Shown here: one piece after another, positions 9,308 through 19,042 of the stretch
Numbering within the stretch: position 1 is the stretch's first letter
Layout: each line of letters starts with the position of its first letter
Position numbers and translations under genes: made by a program
Assembly (NCBI RefSeq): GCF_009176975.1
Contig: NZ_WEZG01000016.1
Span: 1-64,000 of the forward strand
Length of the DNA stretch: 64,000 nt
Direction: 5' to 3'
DNA from: Aureimonas psammosilenae
Lineage (GTDB): Bacteria > Pseudomonadota > Alphaproteobacteria > Rhizobiales > Rhizobiaceae
The notes under the pieces: model-generated
Told to the model about the DNA's origin: nothing
Seen by the model: only the letters and a program-made list of their open reading frames with translations
The model's database searches: none

Positions 9308-10087
9308 TGGTCTGCTTCCTGCAACAGTGCCGTCCTCCAGGAAGTAGGCTTTTGAGCCTTTGGAGGATGTCAGGAATGCCAAGGAAGAAGTACCAGCCTG
9401 AATAGATTGTCGCCAAGCTGAGGCAGGTGGACGTTCTGCTGTCGCAGCGTCGTCCGGTGGAGGAAGCGATCCGGACGATCAGCGTGACGCCGTTCACATG
9501 ACTCCGATGGCGCAAGGAGTATGGCGGGCTGAAGCCCGACCAGGTGAAGCGACTGTTCGACGATCGGCCGTTCCGCATTCTGACGGTTCTGGATTGCCAT
9601 ACGAGAGAAGTTCTTGCGACCTGTGCGAGGACGAACTTCCGGGCGTATCAGGTCACCGAGGAACTCGACCGACTGGTTGCCCTTCGCGGCAAACCGGCGA
9701 GCATTCGGGTGGACAACGGTCCGCAGTTTGCCGGTCGGATGCTCGATCAATGGGCCTATGTGAACAAGGTCGAGCTGGACTTCTCAAGGCCGGGAAAGCC
9801 TACGGATTATGCCTTCATCGAAGCCTTCAACACGCGCCTGCGAAGCGAATGCCTGAACGCCTCCTGGTTCCTATCCATGGCCGATGCTAGGGTCCGCATC
9901 GAAGCCTGGCGGGAGGATTACAACCACCACCGTCCGCATACGAGCTTAGAAAACTTGACCCTGGCAGAGTTCGCGGATCAACTCAGGAACGCCCGGAAAC
10001 TCTCATCAACCCTGGGCCAAAGTCCGGGTCAGGACCAAAGCCCACCATGCATTAGATTTGATCCGGGCCATCTAATGGGGCAGGTCA
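9308..10087 (+). mobile_element. Internally deleted IS3-family element with both ends
   Basis: The left end reads TGGTCTGCTTCCTG at 9308. The right end, read inward on the minus strand, is TGACCTGCCCC ending at 10087, so both terminal repeats survive. Inside, OrfA starts MPRKKYQPE, hits stop codons, and is fused after GGLKPDQVKR to the middle of OrfB. The OrfB part (frame open 9544-10095) has an integrase core with RFRI-like TVLDCHTREVLA, VDNGPQFAGRMLDQWAY, FSRPGKPTDYAFIEAFNTRL and HHRPHTSLENLTLAEF. The first catalytic Asp region is partly lost. The element is about 780 bp instead of about 1.2 kb and cannot encode a full transposase. Confidence 0.75.
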
Positions 10088-10687
10088 AAAGGTAGGTTTC
10101 GTTCGCCCATCACCTTGAAGGTAGTGCTTGGCGACGAGGACCGATCCAGCGAAAACTCTAGGGCCCTTACGTCGCCAGAGCGATCCCCGTTCACCGGTTT
10201 CCGTACGGAAAACGCACGGCGTGCGTTCACGACCCCCCGAACACCCCTGTTACTTGGACACACGGCGTGCGCTCCCAAACGCGTTCTCCAAACGGCGAAG
10301 ATCCGTTACCTGTCTTCGTGATGGGATCGCTCGGATGAGGCGGCCACGTGTGCCGAACTCAACTCGCTGACGAGTTTTTGGCGAGCCGTTTCAAACTCGT
10401 TCGAGGGTTGCCGACAACTCGTGAGCAACTCACTACGAAAACCGCAAGTCGCTGAATGGACTTGTTTCAAGAAAATGGAGAGCGGCTTCGCTGTTATGCG
10501 GCCAGCCTGTGGAATTGAAACGGGGTGAGGAAGTGCGGCACTGAATGTCACCGGATGGTCGCAGCCATCATTTTCTGAAACAGGTCTTCACGAACCGCGT
10601 CATTGGCCATCTGCACAGCCAAGGAGAAAAGGTTCTTCTGAGCGAATGGCTGCCGCACCTAGCGCTCCTCGGGCTTTCGGTCTGCTT
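10088..10687. other. Intergenic stretch without recognisable gene
   Basis: About 600 bases between the IS3 derivative and the hydrolase remnant. The open frames here are short, lack ribosome-binding context and match nothing I recognise. Base composition is mixed. I see no RNA gene or clear repeat. Confidence 0.5.
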
Positions 10688-10990
10688 CTAGACGGCTTGC
10701 CGGAAGCGCAGAATGGTTTCGTCGAGCCAAGGTGCTTGCGTAACATTCACGGCATGCACGCTGTGATCCGCGAGGGCGAGTTTGGCTTCCCTCAAGCGCT
10801 CGGTTAAGGCGAGCGAGCGCGTATTGGGGACGAGAAGATCGTCCTTGGCTGCCACCACCAGCGCAGGCACCTCGAGCCCGCAGGCGGAAGGAAACCGTCA
10901 GCGCGCAAGTTCAGCCGCAAGATACGTGCTACGGAGGAAAGAGTCGTACCCCGTTCGTGCGATGCCGAGCGGAGCGGAATGAAGCTTATC
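10688..10990 (-). pseudogene. Alpha/beta-hydrolase remnant
   Basis: The minus strand encodes the C-terminal third of an alpha/beta hydrolase. The segment VPALVVAAKDDLLVP carries the typical catalytic-acid loop, and DHSVHAVNVTQ carries the catalytic histidine. It ends with FRQAV and a stop. Upstream, in a different frame, GAFTDRFDKLHSAPLG and YDSFLRSTYLAAELA look like the preceding lid region. The nucleophile elbow (GxSxG) is missing. It is a decayed esterase or RutD-like gene, broken by a frameshift and 5' loss. Confidence 0.65.
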
Positions 10991-11246
10991 GAACCGGTCG
11001 GTAAAAGCGCCTGGATGTGGAAGGAGATGCTGCTTTCCTGAAGGCGGATGTCCAGATCGGCGTCAGCCTCTTCCGTAAGAAGGATGGTCTCCTACGAACC
11101 GTCCAAAAATTGTTGCGCTTTTGCCGCAATTCTACCTCGTTCCAATCGAGCGGTCGCCTTTTTATTTATTGACTCATGAACTCATGTTTTTCAAAGCTTC
11201 GGCATGGCTCCCCTTTGCGAGCCGCAACCGCCAAGAAGCCTGTCCG

Positions 11247-13448
11247 ATGTCTCCTTCTTCCACCATTCTTGCCCTGTTCCATCTCGGTCTCGTCGGTGTG
11301 TCGTGTTTTTCCTTCGTTACGGTTGTGCGCGCTCAGCAGGTGATCGAACTCGACACGGTGACGATCGACGCCGAAAGCGGTGCGACTGACGAGACGAATG
11401 CCGGTGGGGATACCGGAGCCGGCGCGCCGAACGAGCAGAAGGGCTTCGTCGCCAAGCGCTCAGCGGGGGCCACCAAGACCAACACGCCGCTGATCGAAAC
11501 GCCGCAATCGATCACCGTGGTGACGCAGGACCAGATCGAACGCCAAGAAGTGCGCTCCATCCGCGCGGCGGCCCGCTATACTGCCGGCGTCACGCCAGAA
11601 ATCACCGGCGGCTCCGACACGCGCTTCGGCGGCTTCAACATCCGCGGCTTCGACGCCACCGCCAATTCCGCCTTCCTGGACGGGCTGCGCCTGCCCTCTT
11701 CCTCCGTCATCAACTTCCTCGGCCTCGATCCCTATGGCGCGAGCCGCATCGAGATCCTCAAGGGCCCCTCCTCGGTTCTCTACGGCCAGAACGGCCCCGG
11801 CGGTCTCGTCAACTACGTCTCGAAGAAACCGACAGACGCGCCGCTGCGCGAGTTGGAATTCGTCACCAACAATTTCGGGCAGGCGGAAGCGCGCTTCGAC
11901 GTTTCGGGGCCGTTCAAGGAAAACAGCCCCTTCGCCTTCCGCGTGGTGGGCGTCGGGCGCTCGTCCGAGAACCAGGTCGATTTCGTCAAGGACGACCGCG
12001 TTTTCATCGCCCCCTCGCTGAAGTGGGAGCCCGATGCCGATACGTCGCTGACGATCCTCGCCAACTACCAGCAGGACTGGGCCGGCTGGGGCCTGCAGTT
12101 CTATCCCCGGTCCGGCACCGTCACGCGCAACGACGGACGCCGCATTCCCAAGAGCCGCTTCCTCGGCGAGCCGGATTTCGACCATTACGACACCGAACTC
12201 GGCTCGATCGGCTACCAGTTCGAGCATCGCTTCGACAAGACTTGGGTCGTGCGCCAAAACGCGCGCTATTCCTTCCTCAACCACGACGAAGCCTCGATCT
12301 ATGGCGGCGGCTATCTCGACGAGGACGCCGGCATCCTGAACCGGAATGGCGGCCGGGGTAAGGTCGATCTCGACACCTTCTCGATCGACAACCAGGCCCA
12401 GGCGGAATTTGCGACCGGCATTCTCGGGCACACGGTTCTCGGCGGTCTCGATTACCGCACGACGGGTATTTCCGATTTCGTGGGGCTCAACGGCGCCAAC
12501 CCGATCAACGTCTTCGATCCGGTCTATGGCAGTCCGATCTTCGATTTCGGCACCTATTACGACAACGACGTCAATCAGGATCAGATCGGCCTTTATCTCC
12601 AGGACCAGATCAAGATCGACCGGTTGTCCGTGGTTCTCAGCGGTCGCTACGACTGGGCCAAGACCGAGCTGGACCGCCCGGCGAGCGCTTACCTGACCGC
12701 CGTCGATGCCGAGAAGAACGACGGCGCCTTCACGGGCCGCGTCGGCGTCATCTACAATTTCGACAACGGCATCGCGCCCTATGTCACCTATTCGGAAAGC
12801 TTCCTGCCGCCGCTCGACGTCAGCGCCACCGGAGGCCTGTTCGAGCCCGAGGAAGGCCGGCAATGGGAAGGCGGCGTGAAGTACCAGCCGCCGGGCTGGG
12901 ACGCGACGCTGACCGCCTCGGTCTTCGACATCGTGCGCGACAATGCCATCCGCTTCGACAATGTCGGCGCGACCTTCGCGGCCCGCCAGACCGGGCAGAT
13001 CACCTCGCGCGGCTTCGAGCTGGAAGGCATCGCGAGCGTCACCGACAGCTTGGACCTGCGCCTCGCCTACACCTATCTCGACGTCGAGATCACCGAGGAC
13101 CCGGATGGCGGCTTCGAGGGCACGAGGCCGTCCACGATCCCGCAGAACACGGTTTCGGCCTGGGCGGACTACACGATCCGCAACGGCTCGGCCTTCGACG
13201 GTCTCGGGGCGGGCTTGGGCGTGCGCTATGTCGGCTCGACCTTCGGCGACGACGCCAATTCCTTCAAGGTGCCGGACGCGACCGTCTTCGACGCCTCGCT
13301 TAGTTACAAGAAGGACAAGTACGAGTTGGCGGTGAACGCCTCGAACCTCTTCGATAAGGACTATGTCGCTTCCTGCGGCAACGAGACCTTCCTGTGCTTC
13401 CGCGGCGAAGGCCGCCGCGTCACCGGTAAGGCTTCTATTCGCTGGTAG
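11247..13448 (+). CDS. TonB-dependent siderophore receptor
   Basis: A 733-residue outer-membrane receptor for a ferric siderophore or similar metal chelate. The start at 11247 (MSPSSTIL) puts a signal peptide at the N-terminus ending near VRAQQ; an upstream ATG at 11121 would bury it. A TonB-box-like segment is IELDTVTI. The plug domain includes NTPLIETPQSITVVTQDQIE and GPSSVLYGQNGPGGLVNYVSK. A 22-strand barrel with many aromatic-ended strands follows, ending in GKASIRW with a terminal aromatic residue. No sigma/anti-sigma pair, ABC uptake genes or siderophore genes are adjacent, so the ligand cannot be inferred from context. Confidence 0.93.
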   Translation: MSPSSTILALFHLGLVGVSCFSFVTVVRAQQVIELDTVTIDAESGATDETNAGGDTGAGAPNEQKGFVAKRSAGATKTNTPLIETPQSITVVTQDQIERQEVRSIRAAARYTAGVTPEITGGSDTRFGGFNIRGFDATANSAFLDGLRLPSSSVINFLGLDPYGASRIEILKGPSSVLYGQNGPGGLVNYVSKKPTDAPLRELEFVTNNFGQAEARFDVSGPFKENSPFAFRVVGVGRSSENQVDFVKDDRVFIAPSLKWEPDADTSLTILANYQQDWAGWGLQFYPRSGTVTRNDGRRIPKSRFLGEPDFDHYDTELGSIGYQFEHRFDKTWVVRQNARYSFLNHDEASIYGGGYLDEDAGILNRNGGRGKVDLDTFSIDNQAQAEFATGILGHTVLGGLDYRTTGISDFVGLNGANPINVFDPVYGSPIFDFGTYYDNDVNQDQIGLYLQDQIKIDRLSVVLSGRYDWAKTELDRPASAYLTAVDAEKNDGAFTGRVGVIYNFDNGIAPYVTYSESFLPPLDVSATGGLFEPEEGRQWEGGVKYQPPGWDATLTASVFDIVRDNAIRFDNVGATFAARQTGQITSRGFELEGIASVTDSLDLRLAYTYLDVEITEDPDGGFEGTRPSTIPQNTVSAWADYTIRNGSAFDGLGAGLGVRYVGSTFGDDANSFKVPDATVFDASLSYKKDKYELAVNASNLFDKDYVASCGNETFLCFRGEGRRVTGKASIRW

Positions 13449-13484
13449 CTTTGAGGTTTCCTCGATCCTGATAGCATTCAAGGC

Positions 13485-13520
13485 GAAGCCGGCGCGTTCC
13501 TGACAGGGTCCGCCGGCTTC
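13485..13520 (+). terminator. Hairpin downstream of the TonB-dependent receptor
   Basis: A perfect 10-bp inverted repeat (GAAGCCGGCG at 13485-13494 and CGCCGGCTTC at 13511-13520) with a 16-base loop lies about 40 bases after the receptor stop codon. No strong T-run follows, so termination strength is uncertain. Confidence 0.5.
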
Positions 13521-13850
13521 GTGCCGTTTAGGAGCCTGGAAACCCGAAATCCGCAGCTCGTTCCCAGTTCTGAACCCCTGCTCCTATGCATATTTCTTAT
13601 AGACATAAAGGTCACTTGTTTAGGCGTCGCCGTTCGCTGCCCACTTGCAAAACTCCTACCTAAAACGTGTTCATTACGCCGCACTGCACAACAAGAGGAC
13701 ATGCGACAGGAAGGGGTATGTGTTGCGGCTGCGCGAGCGGTCGTCCGTCAGTGAGAAAACAGGGCATGACGCGTTCTGGACGGATTGATCCCCATCGCTG
13801 GCGACCGCAGCGTCGCGATGAAGGTGCAACTCGAAATTGCATGACACCAT

Positions 13851-13937
13851 CCCTCACCCTGAGCTTGTCGAAGGGGGATGGCTCGGCACGACGGTTCGTG
13901 CCGTCCTCTCGTCCTTCGACAGGCTTAGGATGAGGGG
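13851..13937. repeat. REP-like extragenic palindrome
   Basis: The left arm (CCCTCACCCTGAGCTTGTCG, from 13851) and an imperfect right arm ending with GGATGAGGGG at 13937 flank an inner perfect stem, CGGCACGA / TCGTGCCG. The outer arm sequence is a well-known interspersed palindrome in alphaproteobacterial genomes. It lies in the 0.5-kb gap between convergent genes, which otherwise holds nothing I recognise. Confidence 0.7.
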
Positions 13938-13976
13938 ATTTAGACCGGAGTAAGGGCTTCCACGCTTTCGAACGGA

Positions 13977-14744
13977 TCAGATCGAAGCAGTGATGCCGCC
14001 ATCGACGTAGAGAGTGTGGCCGTTCACGAAGGAGGAGGCGTCGGAGCACAGGAAGATCGCCGCGCCGACGAGTTCTTCAACCTCGCCCCAGCGACCGGAA
14101 GGCGTCCTTTTGGCGAGCCAAGCGGAAAACTCCGCATTGTCCACCAGCGCCTGGTTCAGCTCGGTGCGAAAATAGCCGGGCGCGATGGCGTTGACCTGGA
14201 TTCCGTGCTTGGCCCAGTCGGTCGCCATGCCGCGCGTCAGGTTGCGGATTGCGCCCTTCGTGGCAGTGTAGGGCGCAATTCCGGGGCGGGCGAGTTCGCT
14301 CTGTACGGAGCCGATATTGACAATCTTGCCGCGCCCGCGCGCGATCATGCCCCGCGCAGCGGCTTGCCCCGCGAGAAAGGCCGAGTCGACGTTGACGCGG
14401 AAGAGCTCGCACCAGCGCTCATAGGGGAAGTCCTCCAAAGGCGTGCGGTGCTGCATGCCGGCATTGTTGACGAGAATGTCCAGCGCGCCGTGCTCGGCCT
14501 CCAAGGTTTCGAACGCCACCGCCACGCTCGCCGGGTCGGCGGCGTCGAAGGCGAGCGCGGACGCGTCCGCGCCTTCCTCGCGCAGAGCAGAAACTGCCTC
14601 GGCAAGCCGCGCCTCGTTGCGTCCGTTGAGGATGATGCGCGCCCCATTTCCCGCCAACCCCTTCGCGATCGCGAAGCCGATGCCCTTGCTGGAACCGGTG
14701 ACGAGGGCGAGCCGACCGGAAAGGTCGAAGAGGTTCTTCATCAT
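13977..14744 (-). CDS. SDR-family oxidoreductase (gluconate 5-dehydrogenase-like)
   Basis: A 255-residue classical short-chain dehydrogenase/reductase. It has the NAD(P)-binding TGSSKGIG, NNAG, catalytic Ser in NIGSVQSE, Tyr-x3-Lys in YTATKGA, and the C-terminal VDGG. Overall similarity is to IdnO/gluconate 5-dehydrogenases that interconvert gluconate and 5-ketogluconate; the substrate is not proven. The start is MMKN at 14744. It overlaps, in an ATGA arrangement, the stop of a residual upstream reading frame, so it was once downstream in an operon whose first gene is now largely deleted. Confidence 0.88.
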   Translation of the reverse strand: MMKNLFDLSGRLALVTGSSKGIGFAIAKGLAGNGARIILNGRNEARLAEAVSALREEGADASALAFDAADPASVAVAFETLEAEHGALDILVNNAGMQHRTPLEDFPYERWCELFRVNVDSAFLAGQAAARGMIARGRGKIVNIGSVQSELARPGIAPYTATKGAIRNLTRGMATDWAKHGIQVNAIAPGYFRTELNQALVDNAEFSAWLAKRTPSGRWGEVEELVGAAIFLCSDASSFVNGHTLYVDGGITASI

Positions 14745-15189
14745 GCTTTCGCGTCCGCTGGCTGGACCAATCCCTTGATGGCCTTCATGCCGGTCCGAGG
14801 GAAGAGATCGGAATGAACATAGAGATACTGCCCGCCCTTGGCGGTCCAGTCGACATTGGCCATGAGCGCGAGAAACAGGATCTGCTTGGCCCGCCGCCGA
14901 CGCAGATTTCGTCAGAGGCGTAGTCGAGCCCGAGCCGCCGCTTGAAGTCGTCACGGATCGCTTCACGCAGGCGCGGCGTGCCGTTGACGGGGGTGTAGTG
15001 CGCTTCGTTCCGGTCGATCGCCGCCTTTCCATCAGCCCGCACGTTTTCCGGCGTGTCGAAATCCGGCTCACCCGCCGTCATATCGACGATGTCGCGACCG
15101 GCGGCCTTCAGGTCGCGGGCGCGCTGCGTGGCGGCGGTACTCGGCGAAACGCAGATATTGCTGACGCAGGCGGGAATGAAGCGGTTCAT
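14741..15189 (-). pseudogene. PLP-dependent aminotransferase N-terminus joined to an unrelated 3' end
   Basis: From ATG 15189 the minus strand reads an aspartate-aminotransferase-type N-terminus: MTAGEPDFDTPENV, TPVNGTPRLREAI, EICVGGG. After a one-base frame break it continues KQILFLALMANVD, where homology to aminotransferases stops. About 35 codons that I cannot assign follow (WTAKGGQYLYVHSD to LVQPADAKA) before the stop that overlaps the SDR start. The PLP lysine and the rest of the enzyme are absent. It is best explained as a deletion fusing the starts and ends of two genes of one operon. Confidence 0.75.
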
Positions 15190-15489
15190 AAAAGATTCGC
15201 TGTTCGTGGGAATCCCGTTCAACCCGACGGGAACCGCCCAAAACACTATCAAGCCGGAAGGCGAGCGAACCAACAGCACTTCGTTCTACCGCGATAAGGT
15301 TTGGCGATAGGTCGGATTTTTGCCTTCTCGCCTCCCTTCACGGCCGCCCGTATCACGAGTGAAAACAGCCAGCTACGAAGAGCAAGGATGAAGGCAGAGG
15401 GAATTAAGTATTATTTTATACTGAATAGGCAGTTCGCCTGAAGGAACTAACCCCGGGTTATCTGGGGATACATTGAACCGAGCAGTGCC

Positions 15490-16434
15490 ATGTCAGGTGT
15501 TTCCTTCTCGCAAAACGTGATTGGACGCCACCATATCGAGGCGCTGAACGCCGTCGATTTCATGCCGATCCGGTTTCTTCCCGTTAATCCGCGCCAGTTC
15601 GATGTGGGCTTGAAGGGACATCTCGGCGCCTCGTTTCATGTCTGGTCGACCCGCTCGCAAAGCGGCTTCAAGACCTTGCCCGTGAAGCCGCGCGAGGTAC
15701 TGACCCTTCGCCTGCCCTTACAAGGCAGAATGCGCTGGAAGGACAACCAGCGCGACTACGCCGTGGGCTTCGGCCAAGGCTTTCTTCTGCCCTTCGAGAG
15801 CTTTGCCGAATTCGAGGCCGGATCGGACTTCGAGGTCCTGTCCTGCACGGTGGAATACGAGCGAATGGCAGGCTGCTATCGGTCGCTTGGCTTCGAAGAG
15901 GACTTCGACATTTATCAGTTCGAGCCGGTGGTGAACTTCGACACCGCTCCACTCCGCGCGCTTCTGGCCTCCCTGCAGCGGCTGTTCTCGATGATCCAGC
16001 CGGGTTCGGGGCACAGCGATCTCACGTCCCCCCTTATGGAGGAGGTCTTCCTCTACCAACTCATCTCGGCCTGGCCGCGGGTGAGCTTTTCCGACAAGCG
16101 CCCGAAGGAAACGTCGTCGACGCGAACAGCGCGAACGGCGCGCGATTATATCAAGGCCCATCTCGGGCGCCGTCTCATGCTGGACGATATCGCGCTGGCG
16201 TCGCGCGTTTCGGTTCGCACCCTGCAGGACAACTTTCGGCAGGAATTCGGCCAAACGCCCACCGACTACATCCTGAACACGCGGCTCGACCGGGTGAAGG
16301 CGGATCTTCTCACGGAGCCCCACCTGTCGATCACCGCGATCGCGCAGCGCTGGGGCTTCACCCATCTCAGCGACTTCTCCCGCCGCTACCGCCACCGCTT
16401 CGGTTGTTCCCCGCGCCAGAGCCGATCGGGCTGA
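15490..16434 (+). CDS. AraC-family transcriptional regulator
   Basis: A 314-residue regulator. Residues 1-190 form an AraC-binding-like ligand/dimer domain of the kind found upstream of AraC HTH regions. Residues about 215-314 carry two HTH motifs: LMLDDIALASRVSVRTLQDN and SITAIAQRWGFTHLSDFSRR, then the typical FGCSP end. It is divergent from the SDR/aminotransferase remnant across a 300-base gap, so that damaged operon is the probable ancestral target. It may now be orphaned. The inducer is unknown. Confidence 0.9.
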   Translation: MSGVSFSQNVIGRHHIEALNAVDFMPIRFLPVNPRQFDVGLKGHLGASFHVWSTRSQSGFKTLPVKPREVLTLRLPLQGRMRWKDNQRDYAVGFGQGFLLPFESFAEFEAGSDFEVLSCTVEYERMAGCYRSLGFEEDFDIYQFEPVVNFDTAPLRALLASLQRLFSMIQPGSGHSDLTSPLMEEVFLYQLISAWPRVSFSDKRPKETSSTRTARTARDYIKAHLGRRLMLDDIALASRVSVRTLQDNFRQEFGQTPTDYILNTRLDRVKADLLTEPHLSITAIAQRWGFTHLSDFSRRYRHRFGCSPRQSRSG

Positions 16435-16797
16435 GACGTTTCCTTCCGTTTCTGCCGGAAAGGAATCGAAACCTTTCGTAGAGGATTGACCGGCGACGCC
16501 CTTATTCTACTCAGACGTGCTCTTCGATCATACGGCTTCTTGGATGTCATGATTGCAGGAACTTGCTTGGAACGAGGAAAGGCTTGAGTTCCCTGACGCT
16601 CGTTTCTCGTTCTATCGCGGTGATTTACACGAAATTTTCTGATGTTTTCAGTCCGCGATCAATAATCCTGTAACCATTTAACTATTCTACAACAATATCT
16701 TTGCTTAACCGTGCTCCAAGCCTTGAATTGCTTTGCAGGAGCAAGATGGCTTATTGCTCCGCTATAAATTTCCCGAAGATAATACGCGGAGACCCTT
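16435..16797 (+). promoter_or_regulatory. Leader region of the cellulose operon
   Basis: A 363-base gap before bcsA. It is AT-rich from 16620 to 16770, consistent with promoter DNA. An imperfect hairpin (TTCCTTCCG / CGGAAAGGAA, 16442-16466) just after the AraC stop may terminate that gene. No specific operator is recognisable by eye. Confidence 0.4.
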
Positions 16798-19020
16798 ATG
16801 CGCGTTTCAGCAAGGGCGTTGTTCTGGCTGCTGTCGGCTGTTCTGACCCTTTTTCTTATCGTTCAACCGATCAGCGTTGAAGCGCAACTCGCCATCGCGC
16901 TTGCCGCGATCGGCCTAGTCTCCGCGATCTATCTTCTGAAGCTCGACGGCGTTTGGCGGCACGTGTTCCTGGCGCTCGCGACGGCCGTGGTGCTTCGCTA
17001 CGCTTACTGGCGCACCACCGCCACGCTCCCCTCCTCCGACGATCTCGTGAGCTTCATTCCCGCGATGATCCTCTACGCGGCGGAGATGTACTGCATTCTC
17101 TTCCTGTTCATGAGCGTCTTCGTCGCCATCGACCCCTTGCAGCGCAACCGCGCCAGGGCCCTGGAAGACGCCGAACTTCCCCATGTCGACGTCTTCGTAC
17201 CGTCCTACAACGAAAGCGCCGACATCCTGTCGCTGACGCTGTCGGCCGCCAAGGCCATGGACTATCCCGCTGACCGCCTGCGGGTGTTCCTGCTCGACGA
17301 CGGCGGCACCGACCAGAAACGCAACGGGCGCGACCCCCGCTCCGCGGCCGAAGCCCAGCGCCGTCACGTCGATCTGCAGGCTTTGTGCGGCACGCTCGGC
17401 GTCACCTACCTGACCCGTGCCCGCAACGAGCATGCCAAGGCCGGCAACCTCAACAACGGCTTGGCCAATTCCAACGGCGAGCTCGTCGTAGTGTTCGACG
17501 CCGACCACGCCCCGGCCAAGGAATTCCTGCGCGAAACGGTCGGTCACTTCCGCGACGACGACAAGCTCTTCCTCGTCCAGACCCCGCACTTCTTTGCCAA
17601 CCCCGATCCCCTGGAGCGCAACCTCTCGACCTTCGACAAGATGCCGTCGGAAAACGAGATGTTCTACAGCTCCATCCAGAAGGGTCTCGACAAGTGGAAC
17701 GCGACCTTCTTCTGCGGCTCGGCGGCGGTTCTGCGCCGCAGAGCCCTGGAACAGGTCGGCGGCTTTGCTGGCGTCACCATCACTGAGGACTGCGAAACCG
17801 CGCTAGAACTCCATTCGCGTGGCTGGACCAGCCGCTATGTGGACCGCCCGATGGTGACGGGCCTTCAGCCCGAGACCCTGTCTAGCTTCATCGGCCAGCG
17901 CTCACGCTGGTGCCAGGGAATGATCCAGATCTTCCTTCTGAAGAACCCGCTGTTCCGCAAGAACCTCGGGATGGCTCAGAAGATCTGCTACCTGTCCAGC
18001 TCGATGTGCTGGTTCTTCCCCGTGCCACGCATGATCTTCTTGCTCTCGCCGCTGCTTTTCATATTCTTCGATCTGAAGATTTTCGACGTCTCGACGCAGG
18101 AATTCGTCGCCTACACGATCACCTATCTCGCCATCAACACGCTGATCCGTAACTACCTATACGGAGAGGTACGCTGGCCCTTTGTGTCTGAACTCTATGA
18201 ATACGTGCAGTCGGTCTATCTGCTGCGCGCCGTCTTCTCCGTGATCCTTAACCCGCGCCGCCCGACCTTCAACGTCACGGCCAAGGGCGAGACCATGAAG
18301 GAAGACCGGTTGTCGCCGCTCGCCGTGCCCTACTTCGTCATCTTCTCGGTTCTCGTCGGCGCCACCGTCTACTCCGTTTATCGCTACGAGACCGAGCCCC
18401 AGGTCGGCGGCATCCTTCTGGTGGTCGCGGCCTGGAACTTCCTCAACGTCTTGATCGCCGGCGCGGCGCTCGGCGTCGTCACCGAGCGGCGCGAGCGTCG
18501 CCAGGCGCCCCGCACCGTGTCCGACCGCACCGCCATGCTGGCGGTGGGCGATGCGATCGTGCCGATCGAGGTCAACGACACCTCGCTCAGCGGCGCCAAG
18601 GTGTCCCCGCTCGGGCTCCTGCCCGACTTCGGGGGCGCGCGTCTCGGCCAGATCGTCCTCACTCGGGGACAGGGCGAGGAGATTGGCCGCATCCCGGTAT
18701 CCATCCGCTCAGTGTCCGAATGGAACGGCACGGTGTCGATCGGCCTGCGCTACGAGGCGGATGCCAGCGACTATCCGATGATCGCCGAATTGACGATGGG
18801 TGACATGGGTGCCGTGCGCACCCAACGCGAAGCCCGCCGCCGTCCGCGCGGCATGCTCCGGGGCGGCCTCACCATCCTCGCGTGGGGTCTCGGCTATCCC
18901 TTCCGCGCTTTCCGCCACCTCGTCTTCGACCGGGCAAGCCCCAAGGTCGAGGAAGCTCCCGCCAGCGCCCCGGTGCTTTCCCCCGCCATCGCTCCGGCCT
19001 CCGTCGCCGACGCCCGCTGA
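16798..19020 (+). CDS. bcsA: Cellulose synthase catalytic subunit BcsA
   Basis: A 740-residue inner-membrane family 2 glycosyltransferase that polymerises UDP-glucose into beta-1,4-glucan and extrudes it through its own channel. N-terminal membrane helices are followed by the catalytic motifs DDG (167-169), DAD (234-236), FFCGS (304-308), TED (329-331) and QRSRW (367-371). FNVTAKGE and more helices follow. A C-terminal PilZ domain with RRERRQAPR (about 564-572) and DTSLSGAKV (about 594) provides cyclic-di-GMP activation. All key residues are present, so the enzyme should be active and c-di-GMP-controlled. It is the first gene of a four-gene operon. Confidence 0.97.
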   Translation: MRVSARALFWLLSAVLTLFLIVQPISVEAQLAIALAAIGLVSAIYLLKLDGVWRHVFLALATAVVLRYAYWRTTATLPSSDDLVSFIPAMILYAAEMYCILFLFMSVFVAIDPLQRNRARALEDAELPHVDVFVPSYNESADILSLTLSAAKAMDYPADRLRVFLLDDGGTDQKRNGRDPRSAAEAQRRHVDLQALCGTLGVTYLTRARNEHAKAGNLNNGLANSNGELVVVFDADHAPAKEFLRETVGHFRDDDKLFLVQTPHFFANPDPLERNLSTFDKMPSENEMFYSSIQKGLDKWNATFFCGSAAVLRRRALEQVGGFAGVTITEDCETALELHSRGWTSRYVDRPMVTGLQPETLSSFIGQRSRWCQGMIQIFLLKNPLFRKNLGMAQKICYLSSSMCWFFPVPRMIFLLSPLLFIFFDLKIFDVSTQEFVAYTITYLAINTLIRNYLYGEVRWPFVSELYEYVQSVYLLRAVFSVILNPRRPTFNVTAKGETMKEDRLSPLAVPYFVIFSVLVGATVYSVYRYETEPQVGGILLVVAAWNFLNVLIAGAALGVVTERRERRQAPRTVSDRTAMLAVGDAIVPIEVNDTSLSGAKVSPLGLLPDFGGARLGQIVLTRGQGEEIGRIPVSIRSVSEWNGTVSIGLRYEADASDYPMIAELTMGDMGAVRTQREARRRPRGMLRGGLTILAWGLGYPFRAFRHLVFDRASPKVEEAPASAPVLSPAIAPASVADAR

Positions 19021-19042
19021 TCCCGTGAAAGGCACGACCGAC

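Noticed and set aside
10115-10370. Short plus-strand frames after the IS3 derivative
   Set aside because: Arg/Ser/Pro-rich, no ribosome-binding site, no family; probably non-coding.
11460-13481. 673-codon open frame opposite the TonB-dependent receptor
   Set aside because: Same reason: repetitive Val/Glu/Arg/Asp composition, no motif, and the plus-strand receptor is certain.
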